The notes beneath the pieces are model-generated. The model made no database searches. It saw only the letters and a list, made by a program, of their open reading frames with translations, and was not told the DNA's origin. Below are positions 46,562-55,474 of a DNA stretch of 64,000 nucleotides, in pieces. Both the position numbers and the translations under genes were made by a program. Origin of the DNA: Candidatus Cloacimonadota bacterium (GTDB lineage: Bacteria > Muiribacteriota > UBA6191). Position 1 is the first letter of the stretch. Every line of letters begins with the position of its first letter. Where the stretch lies: NCBI GenBank assembly GCA_023954715.1, contig JAGSHD010000015.1:1-64000 (forward strand), written 5' to 3'.

Positions 46562-47152
46562 TTACATTCTGAAGTATTGGTCTAAAAATCTCATAGCATC
46601 CATATAAAATGCTCGACCTTCACCTTGATTATTCATTAAAGAGTATCTTACGAATTTCTTTAATTCAACACGAATGTTGTTAATCGTAGTTTTCATTTGC
46701 TTATCTCCGATTCTGAAGATTTTAGCAGTTACCTGTAACATTCTAGACTCATGTGCTTCTAAGTCTTTTTTGATTGTCTCAATCAAAGCCTTAGCAGTAG
46801 CCTTTTCAGTATTTAATGCAGTAATATAAGCCTTCATTAAAGTCTGCTGTGTACCATCAGAACTTTTTGAATTTTTCAACTCAACTTCTTTTGCCAATAC
46901 AGCTACATAATCAGCCTTTAGCTTGTAAATTTGATCAATAAGACCCATTACAGCACTAGCATCTTCAGCACTCATTTCATTAGCAATTTCTGCTAAAACA
47001 GAAGCATCAATTCCTGAGTCCATAGTAGTAATCGAACTAGGTGCTTTTGGTGGAGTTCGCTTTCCGATTAAGTCAGCATCTCCTCCATTAGCATAAGAAG
47101 TACCCATAGACATTGCCATCAATCCTGCAATAAACAATCCTCTAAGTTTCAT
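46562..47152 (-). CDS. Small secreted helical protein, partner of the Gly-rich protein
   Basis: A 196-residue exported protein: signal peptide MKLRGLFIAGLMAMSMGTSYA, a short Pro-rich linker, then about 150 residues of predicted helix and coiled coil (SAVMGLIDQIYKLKADYVAV; KALIETIKKDLEAHESRMLQ). It contains no cysteine. The gene follows that of the Gly/Tyr-rich secreted protein by 18 bp and shares its terminator, so the two are probably made together. No family recognised. Confidence 0.75.
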   Translation of the reverse strand: MKLRGLFIAGLMAMSMGTSYANGGDADLIGKRTPPKAPSSITTMDSGIDASVLAEIANEMSAEDASAVMGLIDQIYKLKADYVAVLAKEVELKNSKSSDGTQQTLMKAYITALNTEKATAKALIETIKKDLEAHESRMLQVTAKIFRIGDKQMKTTINNIRVELKKFVRYSLMNNQGEGRAFYMDAMRFLDQYFRM

Positions 47153-47170
47153 TTCATTCTCCTAAAAGCA

Positions 47171-48778
47171 CTATTGTGCTTGTTTTGCCTCTTCAAGAGC
47201 TTTTTGAGCATTTGCATACTCTGTTTTTGCATCTAATATCTTTTGTGCATCGCCAGAAGCTATAGCTTGAACTAATTTCTGATAAGACACATTAACTTTT
47301 GTTTGTAAATCTTCTAGGCTAACTGTGTTTGATGAAGCCAATGGTGTGTTAACAACTACGCCAGAATCATTTCCGCCTGTTGCTCCCGCTCCACTGTTAC
47401 CACTATTGTATGGAGTATATCCTCCATTATAGCCACCGTTATTATAGCCACCGCCATAACCACCAGTGTATCCACCGTTGTTATAACCATTGTTATAGCC
47501 TCCACCATAACCGCCGCCGTAGCCACCGTTATTATAGCCTCCACCATAACCGCCATTGTTATAACCTCCGCCATAACCATAGCCACCATTAGTGTAACCA
47601 TAACCGCCATTACCTCCGTAATAACCGCCGTATCCGCCACCGTAACCGCCGCCACCTTGATATTGCTCAGTATCATTCAATACTAAACTACCATCGTTAA
47701 TTTCAGCAAGTACTGAACTCAACTCAGTTTGAGCCGTTCCGTTATTTCTGATAGAAACAACGTACATCATTCTTCTAACTAATCTTTCGTTCCCTCTTGG
47801 AGGAATTGAAGCGATCAATCCGTTTAATCTTTGTCTAGCTCTTGAAGAAGAACCACCAAAATCTTGGATAATTTGTTGAATTTGATTTGTTAAGAAAGCT
47901 TTATCTATATCTTGCTGACCGTTAAAAGTTTGATTACCATCTCCACCATATGCGATAGATAAGTTACCTGCACTCCAGTCTGCATTAATACTAGTGATTT
48001 CTCGAGTAATATCTTCTTTGTTTCTTAGGGTTGAAGCTAAAAACAATCTTCTCATTAAGTTTGAATCACCATATTTTCTTACATAAGAAATAATTTGTTG
48101 GATTCTACCTTGAGCGTTATAAATTCGGTTTTGAGAAATATCACTTGTTACAAATCTCAATTGATCTGTAATCCAGTTTTCATCTACGTATTGATTTCCA
48201 CCTGGGTAGTATCCACCTTGATTGTAGCCTCCGCCACCTGGGTAATATCCACCTTGGTTATATCCGCCACCACCTGGGTAGTATCCACCCTGATTATAGC
48301 CTCCACCACCTGGGTAGTATCCGCCTTGGTTATAGCCTCCACCACCGTTGTAGTTTCCACCACCTGGATAATATCCTTGGCCGTATCCACCAGATCCGTT
48401 GTAATAAGAGTTTCCATTACCATATTGGCTACCATTTCCGTATTGGTTTCCGTTATTGTAATTATTGTTATATCCGGTGTTGTTTCCGTAACCGTTATTA
48501 TAACCACTGTTATTGTTTCCGTATCCGTTGCTATAACCGTTGTTATAACCATTGTTTTGGTTATTTCCGTTGTTATAGTTACTACCATTATTGTAGTTGT
48601 TGCTGTTTCCTTGTGAGTAATCCGAAGAACTAGATCCTCCGAAATCGCCACCCAAACCATCATATCTGGATTCAGCTTGTACGTTTGTTGTAAATAATAA
48701 TACACTAAAAGCTGCGATTTTTAGGCCCATCTTAACAGGCTTGGAAATAAAGCTTGTATTCCTGTTGATGATGTTCAT
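47171..48778 (-). CDS. Secreted Gly/Tyr/Asn-rich low-complexity protein with duplicated helical domain
   Basis: A 535-residue exported protein of unknown function. A long signal peptide ends near TTNVQA/ES. The sequence alternates low-complexity blocks with two helical domains of about 75 residues. Block 1 is Asn/Ser/Tyr/Gly-rich and then carries four exact-length YNQGGYYPGGGG repeats. Domain A (ITDQLRFVTSDISQNRIYNA ... LMRRLFLAST) and domain B (LTNQIQQIIQDFGGSSSRAR ... LVRRMMYVVS) are clearly homologous. Block 2 is GYGGGYNNGG-type. A final coiled-coil-like helix closes the chain (EDLQTKVNVSYQKLVQAIAS). The composition recalls silk-, byssus- or prion-like matrix proteins. A strong ribosome-binding site (GGAGGA) suggests good expression. 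Confidence 0.82.
   Translation of the reverse strand: MNIINRNTSFISKPVKMGLKIAAFSVLLFTTNVQAESRYDGLGGDFGGSSSSDYSQGNSNNYNNGSNYNNGNNQNNGYNNGYSNGYGNNNSGYNNGYGNNTGYNNNYNNGNQYGNGSQYGNGNSYYNGSGGYGQGYYPGGGNYNGGGGYNQGGYYPGGGGYNQGGYYPGGGGYNQGGYYPGGGGYNQGGYYPGGNQYVDENWITDQLRFVTSDISQNRIYNAQGRIQQIISYVRKYGDSNLMRRLFLASTLRNKEDITREITSINADWSAGNLSIAYGGDGNQTFNGQQDIDKAFLTNQIQQIIQDFGGSSSRARQRLNGLIASIPPRGNERLVRRMMYVVSIRNNGTAQTELSSVLAEINDGSLVLNDTEQYQGGGGYGGGYGGYYGGNGGYGYTNGGYGYGGGYNNGGYGGGYNNGGYGGGYGGGYNNGYNNGGYTGGYGGGYNNGGYNGGYTPYNSGNSGAGATGGNDSGVVVNTPLASSNTVSLEDLQTKVNVSYQKLVQAIASGDAQKILDAKTEYANAQKALEEAKQAQ
48201..48344 (-). repeat. Four tandem 36-bp coding repeats
   Basis: Copies start at 48201, 48237, 48273 and 48309, each encoding the 12-residue unit YNQGGYYPGGGG. 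Third-position changes between copies show selection at protein level. A second degenerate Gly/Tyr/Asn repeat block lies at about 47400-47650. Confidence 0.9.
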
Positions 48779-49257
48779 ACCAGTCCTCCGAGTTAAATAT
48801 ATAACGAATTAAATAAAATTTTTGTTTCTACATATATCTACGAGCTGCGCGAAAAAAAGTTTCAATTATTTTTTATAAACATGTAATCTATAACAAAAAA
48901 ATATAAATTTTTGCTGCTTATGTAAGAAAAATCAGTTAAACCATAGTCTTACAAGCCATAAATTTAAGAAAGCTGTAACTATTCAGATATAATTTTTCAA
49001 TTTCTTTACAAAAGTTGATGATGAGCTAAACCGCATTAATATACCCAAAACTGTGAAAAGCTTGTATGCTCCTCACCTTTTATTAAAGAGATAACCTGAA
49101 TAATTACAGAAAGTTTTAGATTATTTTTACAAGCTAGTATAAACTGTGCAGCTATATAGAGCATCAAATTTGTATTATATTCTTGATATAAGATAAAATT
49201 TATGCAAAAAATTATGCACAAACAATTCAATATTAATTTTTAATTACAGGGTAACAA
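48779..49257. other. Divergent intergenic region, 479 bp
   Basis: The region separates the Gly-rich protein gene (minus) from pheT (plus). It is strongly AT-rich. Apart from the pheT promoter candidate listed separately, I see only weak promoter-like matches. A 64-codon minus-strand frame at 49036-49230 has no ribosome-binding site or family similarity and is judged spurious. No T-box or Phe leader peptide was recognised upstream of pheT. Confidence 0.45.
49170..49199 (+). promoter_or_regulatory. Possible promoter of pheT-holA
   Basis: TTGTAT (49170-49175) and TAAAAT (49194-49199) are 18 bases apart, about 58 bases before the pheT ATG. In such AT-rich DNA the match is only suggestive. Confidence 0.4.
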
Positions 49258-51597
49258 ATGAAAATCACACATAATTGGCTAAAAGAATTAATCCAAATAG
49301 ATCTTGAACCTGCTAAAGTAGATGAAGTACTTACTGATCTTGGACTAGAAGTTGAATCAGTTACTCCAACTCTAGCTAACTTCAACAAGGTAATAGTAGG
49401 TAAGATTACTAAAATTGATAAACACCCAGAAGCAGATCGCTTAAATATCTGTGAAGTGGATACTAATCAAGACTCCCCTTTAAGTATTGTTTGTGGAGCA
49501 GCCAATGTTGCTGTTGGGATTAAAGTTCCTGTTGCTTTAATGGGAGCACAATTACCATTTGGAAAACTAAAACCAAGAAAGATTCGTGGTGTAGACTCTG
49601 ACGGTATGATCTGCGCAGAAGAAGAACTAGGCTTTGCTGAAAAATCTGAGGGCATTTGGATTCTTGAAGACTCTTACCAAATCGGAGCAGATTTTCGATC
49701 TTACTTTGACAATGACTGGATTTATGAATTTTCAATCGGGCCCAACCGGCCAGATTGTTTCGGATTGCAGGGTATAGTACGAGACTTAGCCGCAAAATTA
49801 AATACCAGCTATAAATTTGAAATTCCACAACTAGATGAAAAGCCCTTAAAGGACTTTGATATTATTATAGAAGACGAAGATGCATGCCCTAGATATGTAG
49901 GAGCTCATATTTCAGGAGTTCAAATTAAACCTAGTCCAAAATGGCTAGAACAAAGATTAACTCATATTGGCCTAAGACCTATCAATAATGTCGTAGATAT
50001 CAGTAATTATTTAATGTATCTATGGGGACACCCAATGCATGCATTTGATGCAGATCAAATTACTGGAAACAAAGTAATTATAAAAAGAGCAATCAATGGT
50101 GAAAAACTTACCATGTTAGACGAGTCTGAAAAGACTCTCACCGAGCAAGATCTAGTTATTTGTGATTCTGCTAAGCCTAGCGCCTTGGCTGGAGTTATGG
50201 GTGGAGGAGTTTCTGAAATTTCTGATAATACCAGCAATGTTTTTTTAGAGGTTGCCTACTTTGAACCAGTTACAATTCGAACTATGTCTAAAAGACATAA
50301 GTTACATACAGATGCATCTCACAGATTTGAAAGAGGGATGGATCCACAAACTCCACCTCAACTAATGAAGCATTTTGTATCCATGGTACTTGAGTTAGCT
50401 GGCGGAACTTTTGAGGGTAGCTTGGACAATAACCCTAAAACCTTCGAGCCATTAGTGATAGATTTTAAAACCTCCATTGTTCACAGAATCCTTGGTATCA
50501 CCATCTCTGATGAAAAAATCACAACTTTTTTAGAAAATTTAGGATGTAAACTACAGGCTGTTGAAGAAGGTTTCTTAATCACTATCCCATCATGGAGACC
50601 TGACCTTGAACGCCCTATTGATATTGTAGAGGAAATTGCCAGACTATATGGATTAAATGAAATCCCTTATGAAGCACCTAAAATTTCACTCGACTTATAC
50701 GCAGACAAACCTTTTGAAACACTTACTAGTGATCTTCGTACATTTCTTTGCGCTGAAGGAATGAGTGAATGTATTACTTACTCTTTTTCAAGCGAAGACA
50801 ATGACCAAGCTATCAGTTTAATAAACCCTATGGCCAATGATATGGCACAACTTAGAACAAACCTAGTAGATCGACTTATCCCAATTGCAGTCAATAACTT
50901 CAAAAAGCAAAATGACTCATTAGGGTTATTTGAAATTGGTAAAGTCTTTTTCAAAGAAAACTATTCAGAAGAACTACATATATCTATGGCGTTGTATAAC
51001 TTTCAAGAAAGCAATTGGAGATCAAACCAAGAGCAAAGTGATTTTTTCACCTTAAAAGGAATTATAGAAAAGCTATCCAAGTCCTTATCTTTAAATCTAC
51101 AGTTACGACCTTCTAAATCAGAGATTAAAAATTGTGTTCCAGAGGCAAGTATTGGAATCTTCTTTCAAGGAAAACAAGTGGGTTATATCGGTACAATCAA
51201 CCCTTCTCATATCAAAGCTCATAAAATGTTTCAAACACTCGTTTGCCTTGAAATGAACTTGGACCCGATTTTAAATAAGAAAGATAAGGTAATTCAATTT
51301 AAAGAGCTCAGCACCATTTCATCTTCTGAAAAGAAGCTTGCTTTAATTACCCCAAAAGCCATTGCAGCTGATACAATTTTAAAAGAAATTAAATCACTCA
51401 AAGTTGCCAACCTAGAGTCCTACTCTATTTTCGACCTTTACTTAGGCAAAGGGATTCCTGATGACTCAAAAAGTCTAGGTATCAAGTTTATCTTTAGAGG
51501 GAAGGATAAAAGCATTCCAGAAGAAGAAATGGGGCAATCCATCAACAAAATTTTAGACCGTTTGGAGTCTAAGCATAAAATCACTTTAAGACCTTGA
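49258..51597 (+). CDS. pheT: Phenylalanyl-tRNA synthetase beta subunit
   Basis: PheT pairs with PheS to charge tRNA-Phe. The 779-residue protein has all expected parts: the EMAP-like tRNA-binding domain (VIVGKITKIDKHPEADRLNI; VCGAANVAVGIKVPVALMGA), the B3/B4 editing domain, the B5 domain, the catalytic-like core and the C-terminal anticodon-binding FDX-ACB domain (FDLYLGKGIPDDSKSLGIKF). pheS, usually directly upstream, is not in the window. The stop overlaps the holA start by four bases. Confidence 0.97.
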   Translation: MKITHNWLKELIQIDLEPAKVDEVLTDLGLEVESVTPTLANFNKVIVGKITKIDKHPEADRLNICEVDTNQDSPLSIVCGAANVAVGIKVPVALMGAQLPFGKLKPRKIRGVDSDGMICAEEELGFAEKSEGIWILEDSYQIGADFRSYFDNDWIYEFSIGPNRPDCFGLQGIVRDLAAKLNTSYKFEIPQLDEKPLKDFDIIIEDEDACPRYVGAHISGVQIKPSPKWLEQRLTHIGLRPINNVVDISNYLMYLWGHPMHAFDADQITGNKVIIKRAINGEKLTMLDESEKTLTEQDLVICDSAKPSALAGVMGGGVSEISDNTSNVFLEVAYFEPVTIRTMSKRHKLHTDASHRFERGMDPQTPPQLMKHFVSMVLELAGGTFEGSLDNNPKTFEPLVIDFKTSIVHRILGITISDEKITTFLENLGCKLQAVEEGFLITIPSWRPDLERPIDIVEEIARLYGLNEIPYEAPKISLDLYADKPFETLTSDLRTFLCAEGMSECITYSFSSEDNDQAISLINPMANDMAQLRTNLVDRLIPIAVNNFKKQNDSLGLFEIGKVFFKENYSEELHISMALYNFQESNWRSNQEQSDFFTLKGIIEKLSKSLSLNLQLRPSKSEIKNCVPEASIGIFFQGKQVGYIGTINPSHIKAHKMFQTLVCLEMNLDPILNKKDKVIQFKELSTISSSEKKLALITPKAIAADTILKEIKSLKVANLESYSIFDLYLGKGIPDDSKSLGIKFIFRGKDKSIPEEEMGQSINKILDRLESKHKITLRP

Positions 51598-52697
51598 AGA
51601 TTTTAGATTTTATTGAGTCAGAACAAGAAGTATACTCCCCTGCAATCTACTTGCAGGGTAGCTGCCCTTTTCAAAAAGAATTAGCTGAAAGCTACTACTT
51701 CAAAAAGCTCAAGGAGATCCATCCCAAACTCAAATTGAACCATCTTTATGTATTAGAGCTACCTTTAAACGAACTCATTGACTTTGTACAACAAATTCCA
51801 CTTTTTGCAAAGCCTAGTTTAATTGTTTTAGAAAATATAGAATCTTTACCTAAAAAGTCCTTCTTAAAACTTTTAGAAGTCATAGAAAAGTCTAAAACCG
51901 CAAACAGATTTTATTTTATTCAAGTTCCAGCTAGGTTTTTAAATGACAAACCAAAAAACCCAGTAGTTCATTCTGTTAAACTAGACCTTAACTCACTAAC
52001 TCAGTTCACATTACATTTAATGAAAATTGCCGATTTACCTGTTAGCTCTTACCTTGCAAAACAGCTGGCCGAAATTAATCTAAGTAATCCAATCAACCTA
52101 TTCTCAGAACTCGAAAAACTCCGGATCTATTCACTGAATGACTCTCAATACAAAGTTTCTTCGGTTATTCCTATATTTCACAATAAAAAAGAAACCAGTA
52201 TTTTCAATTTTTTAGATCGAATTGGTACAAAAAAACTACAACGCTCTTTGCTTGAACTCGAAGAAATAGTAGCCGCGGGAAACCTTGATCCACTCCCCTT
52301 TCTTATAGGTGTGAAGTCTCACTTTCAAAGGCTCTATCAACTAAAATCCCTAGTTGAACCAGAAGACCTCTTAAGAATATTCAAAAAAACAAACCAATAT
52401 TTTACTTCAAGATCTAGAAACGACAAGAAAAAAGTGATGGACGAACTACGAGAGTATCTATTAAGTAATATGTCTACAGACGAGCAAAACAAGTTTTCTA
52501 AACGCTACAAAAGTGATTACTATTTAGCCAAAATACTCTTTCAACAAAAAATCTTCACTAGACAAGAATTGATAGATATATTACTGAAAATCACAAAAGT
52601 ACACGCCAAGTTTCAATCCAGCTCTTATTCAAAAGAAAACCAACTTTACCAAATGACTTTAGAGATCTGTCATAATATAGCTAAAAAAGCATCCTAA
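51594..52697 (+). CDS. holA: DNA polymerase III delta subunit-like protein (HolA)
   Basis: A 367-residue protein with the pattern of the clamp-loader delta subunit: an N-terminal region with PLFAKPSLIVLENIESLPKK (the wrench and beta-binding area) and the C-terminal collar motif FNFLDRIGTKKLQRSLLELE ... PLPFLIGVKSHFQRLYQL. As in delta, no Walker A motif is seen. The start is TTG within a TTGA overlap with pheT. Sequence conservation is low, as is normal for HolA. Confidence 0.75.
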   Translation: MKILDFIESEQEVYSPAIYLQGSCPFQKELAESYYFKKLKEIHPKLKLNHLYVLELPLNELIDFVQQIPLFAKPSLIVLENIESLPKKSFLKLLEVIEKSKTANRFYFIQVPARFLNDKPKNPVVHSVKLDLNSLTQFTLHLMKIADLPVSSYLAKQLAEINLSNPINLFSELEKLRIYSLNDSQYKVSSVIPIFHNKKETSIFNFLDRIGTKKLQRSLLELEEIVAAGNLDPLPFLIGVKSHFQRLYQLKSLVEPEDLLRIFKKTNQYFTSRSRNDKKKVMDELREYLLSNMSTDEQNKFSKRYKSDYYLAKILFQQKIFTRQELIDILLKITKVHAKFQSSSYSKENQLYQMTLEICHNIAKKAS

Positions 52698-52700
52698 ATC

Positions 52701-54290
52701 TTATTTGAGATATAGAGATTCAAAAGTATCGCCTGTAATTACTTTAATCTTTTTTTCTTTTGCAAGAGCACCAGCTGAAACTGTCAAACTACCAAAAGTA
52801 ATTAATATACCATTTTTTATTTTTTGACTTTTCATTTCACTTACGTAGGTCTTAACTTCCATATCTCCAATTTGCGAGCTATTTTTATACACTTGGCAAT
52901 AAATGGAGGCCTTACCCGATGCACCGGCTAAAACATAGCGCAACACGCCAGACTCATCTCTTCCAAGTGATTTTTGGACTTTAAGTTTCATTGCTTTGAA
53001 AGCACCTTGAATTTTCATCTCAAACTCACGAAGTGGTAGCTTAAGTAAATCTTCTATAGTTAGTTTAGTATAACCTGCCATAAGAGTTTGTAACATAGAC
53101 ATACTTCCCTTAGACCGAGCTTCAATTACATCAATATCAAAAGCTGGGATATTATAAAAGTTTTGAATTTCTGGTAACTCCGGTCTTTTAAAAATATTTC
53201 TATTACTTCCCTTAAAGTTATAATAATACTCCTCTAAACTCTCCATTGGTGTTGAGCCACCTGCCTTGGCCAAATCAACCAATGCACTAGTACTATGATA
53301 CTCTGGATCGCTCTCTACAACGATTGCCCACATATCAATTGCCTTAGCTAAATTGCTACGCTTATCGTCACTGAAAAAGTATAGCCAACCCAACAGCCAA
53401 AATAATTCAATTTTAACAGTTGCATTATACTCAAAAGTCTCGAGATATTTTCTAAGATAAGAAATCCAATTATCACTAAATTTACCCGTTTCAATATAAT
53501 CTAAGTCATATAACCATTGAATCACATAGTCATATGCATCTTGTAAAAACAAATTATAATCAGCAGAAGACTCTTTAAAATATTTTTCAAAAGTCTGCCT
53601 ACTTTTTTCATGCTCACTTGATTGATCATAGACTCTTGCCAATAAATAGAGCTCATAAGAGTCATATGGCAAAGAATCTACCATTTTTTCAAGGTGCTGC
53701 TTTGCTTCAATCAAAAGATCTAAACCCACCAAACTTCTAATGACACCACGCAGAGCATCAATATGTTGTGGCTCTTCACTTAATATCTTCTCATAGAGCT
53801 TTTGCGCTTGTAAATATTTTGCTTGAGATGCATAAAGTAGAGCAACTCGATTGAGTAGCTCAACATCTTTGCTTGAAGAAATCAGCTTTAAGTAATGCTC
53901 AAAGGCTTCTGAGAAATGACCTAAATCATAACATACATCTGCTAAAGACAAACGGAGTTCATTTTTTTCTAAGCCAGTTTTTCCGAGACTTGGGAGATCC
54001 AATAGACGTAAATAGACATCTGGTAAGGACTTCTTTCTATCAATCAAGTTATAAAGCTCCATTAAAAGTACTAAAGCATTTAAATGATTTGGAAACTCTT
54101 CTAAAATCTCCATGATGGCTTCTTCACAGGCTAAAAAATTGTTTTCTTCGTAATAGTTTTTAGCTACTTTAAACTTTGAGTAGGTTTGTAAATTACCGCT
54201 TTGTTTTGCCTTTAAAACAGAGTATGCGAAAAAGATCATTAAAAGTAAAAACAATACAATGATGACATTAAACATAAAAACACTTTTCAA
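52701..54290 (-). CDS. Membrane-anchored TPR protein with degenerate Mrr-type nuclease domain
   Basis: A 529-residue protein: an N-terminal membrane helix (FNVIIVLFLLLMIFFAYSVL), about 300 residues of TPR-like repeats (YYEENNFLACEEAIMEILEE; YLQAQKLYEKILSEEPQHID), and a C-terminal domain of about 110 residues resembling Mrr/restriction-endonuclease-like folds (KLPLREFEMKIQGAFKAMKL ... IKNGILITFGSLTVSAGALA). The usual catalytic Asp and the QxK motif are not intact (the region reads GVLRYVL ... YCQVYK), so it is probably not an active nuclease. The start may be TTG at 54290 or ATG at 54275. The gene is convergent with holA, three bases apart. Confidence 0.7.
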   Translation of the reverse strand: MKSVFMFNVIIVLFLLLMIFFAYSVLKAKQSGNLQTYSKFKVAKNYYEENNFLACEEAIMEILEEFPNHLNALVLLMELYNLIDRKKSLPDVYLRLLDLPSLGKTGLEKNELRLSLADVCYDLGHFSEAFEHYLKLISSSKDVELLNRVALLYASQAKYLQAQKLYEKILSEEPQHIDALRGVIRSLVGLDLLIEAKQHLEKMVDSLPYDSYELYLLARVYDQSSEHEKSRQTFEKYFKESSADYNLFLQDAYDYVIQWLYDLDYIETGKFSDNWISYLRKYLETFEYNATVKIELFWLLGWLYFFSDDKRSNLAKAIDMWAIVVESDPEYHSTSALVDLAKAGGSTPMESLEEYYYNFKGSNRNIFKRPELPEIQNFYNIPAFDIDVIEARSKGSMSMLQTLMAGYTKLTIEDLLKLPLREFEMKIQGAFKAMKLKVQKSLGRDESGVLRYVLAGASGKASIYCQVYKNSSQIGDMEVKTYVSEMKSQKIKNGILITFGSLTVSAGALAKEKKIKVITGDTFESLYLK

Positions 54291-54402
54291 AAATTAGGTT
54301 TTAACTATTTACAAATAGTCAGATAGACTAAAGTTAAGTATATTATCTGCTGACATAGTAATTCAAACAATTTTCATCCGCAAACAAAGTCCCTTTAAAT
54401 AC

Positions 54403-54439
54403 AAAAACCACGATCATTTTGGAAGACAATCGTGGTTTT
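54403..54439 (-). terminator. Terminator after the esterase gene
   Basis: A perfect 11-bp stem AAAACCACGAT/ATCGTGGTTTT (54404-54414 and 54429-54439, 14-base loop) is followed by a U-rich run on the minus strand. It ends the AccB-like/accC/TPR/PilZ/esterase run of genes. Confidence 0.88.
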
Positions 54440-54457
54440 AATTAAATGTAAATAGGA

Positions 54458-55429
54458 CTATACTGAAAATGCAAAAGAATGAAACTTCAAAGAGTTAATA
54501 ATCTCTTTTTCCCATAGAGGCCAATCATGTGGTCCGTTTCCAACGTAACATTCACAAGTTACACCCAAATCTTTAAGGTATTTTTCAAACTCCATATTTA
54601 CAGGAATAATCTGAGGTTCTTCGTCCCCACAATTTAGACGAATACGAATGCCAGAATCAATAATACTTTGTTTATTATTAGCTGCGAGTTCAAATAAGTC
54701 CTCTGAAACAGGGCAAGATAACGCACTAATTGAAGCAAAAGCATTTGGATGATCAAAAGCTATTTTTAATGCCCAATGTGCTCCGATAGATAAGCCTTCT
54801 ATAGCACGACCTTTTTGATCGCTTCTAACTCGAAAGCTCTCTTCAATATGTGAGATCAAATCATTCGCAATATAATTATAATAAAGGTGTCCTTGATTTT
54901 CTTCTGTCCAAGCTTGAGACTTATCTGGCATTACTATAACCATTTCTTTGATATGCCCTTCTTGAATCAAAGAATCAGCTACAGAAGAAATATTTGCCTT
55001 ATCGTGCCAAGATCGCTCCCAATCTAAAAGCCCACCGGATAAGTATAATACAGGATATACATCGTTCGATAATGCGTAAGATGGTGGTAAATAAATTACA
55101 TACTTTTTATTTTCATTTAATGACTTAGAGTAAAAAGAGGTATGAATCAATGTACCTTTAGAGCCATCTGTAGCCACACTAGAATTATCATTTTGATTTA
55201 AAACCAACATAGATTGATCATTTGTGTAATTACCATCAACCAAAAATTTATATTCTACTTCTCCATGCCCTAAAGCTGGAGTTGTAAGATACCATCTCCC
55301 ATCATTTCCAGAGTTCATGTCCCATTGGTCCCATCCGTTGAAGTTTCCACAAACAGATACAGACCCAGCATACGGTGCCTCACAAACAAATGAAATGGAG
55401 GTATCTCCATTTACTACAGTATTTAACAT
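54458..55429 (-). CDS. Putative alpha/beta-hydrolase esterase with N-terminal CBM48-like domain
   Basis: A 323-residue protein without a signal peptide. Residues 1-80 form a CBM48/AMPK-glycogen-binding-like domain (GSVSVCGNFNGWDQWDMNSG; VEYKFLVDGNY). Residues about 95-320 are an esterase-D/enterochelin-esterase-type hydrolase with the nucleophile elbow EGLSIGAHWA (Ser214), a probable Asp/Glu in NCGDEEP and a histidine in GNGPHDWPLW. Glucan binding combined with ester hydrolysis in the cytoplasm is suggested; the substrate is unknown. AAAGGA precedes the ATG. It follows the PilZ gene by 45 bp. Confidence 0.85.
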   Translation of the reverse strand: MLNTVVNGDTSISFVCEAPYAGSVSVCGNFNGWDQWDMNSGNDGRWYLTTPALGHGEVEYKFLVDGNYTNDQSMLVLNQNDNSSVATDGSKGTLIHTSFYSKSLNENKKYVIYLPPSYALSNDVYPVLYLSGGLLDWERSWHDKANISSVADSLIQEGHIKEMVIVMPDKSQAWTEENQGHLYYNYIANDLISHIEESFRVRSDQKGRAIEGLSIGAHWALKIAFDHPNAFASISALSCPVSEDLFELAANNKQSIIDSGIRIRLNCGDEEPQIIPVNMEFEKYLKDLGVTCECYVGNGPHDWPLWEKEIINSLKFHSFAFSV

Positions 55430-55474
55430 AATTTTCCTTTTGTAATTATATAAATCTAATGTAACGATATAGTT

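Noticed and set aside
48201..48344. Regular 36-bp repeats resembling a CRISPR array
   Set aside because: The copies are contiguous without unique spacers and encode an in-frame 12-residue protein repeat.
48095..48705. Long open frames of about 173 codons on both strands over the Gly-rich gene
   Set aside because: They are by-products of the repeat composition, with Val/Ile/Thr-only sequence, no ribosome-binding sites and no family similarity. The Gly/Tyr frame has a signal peptide and real domains.
49036..49230. 64-codon minus-strand frame upstream of pheT
   Set aside because: No ribosome-binding site, no recognisable similarity, and it lies over the probable pheT promoter region.
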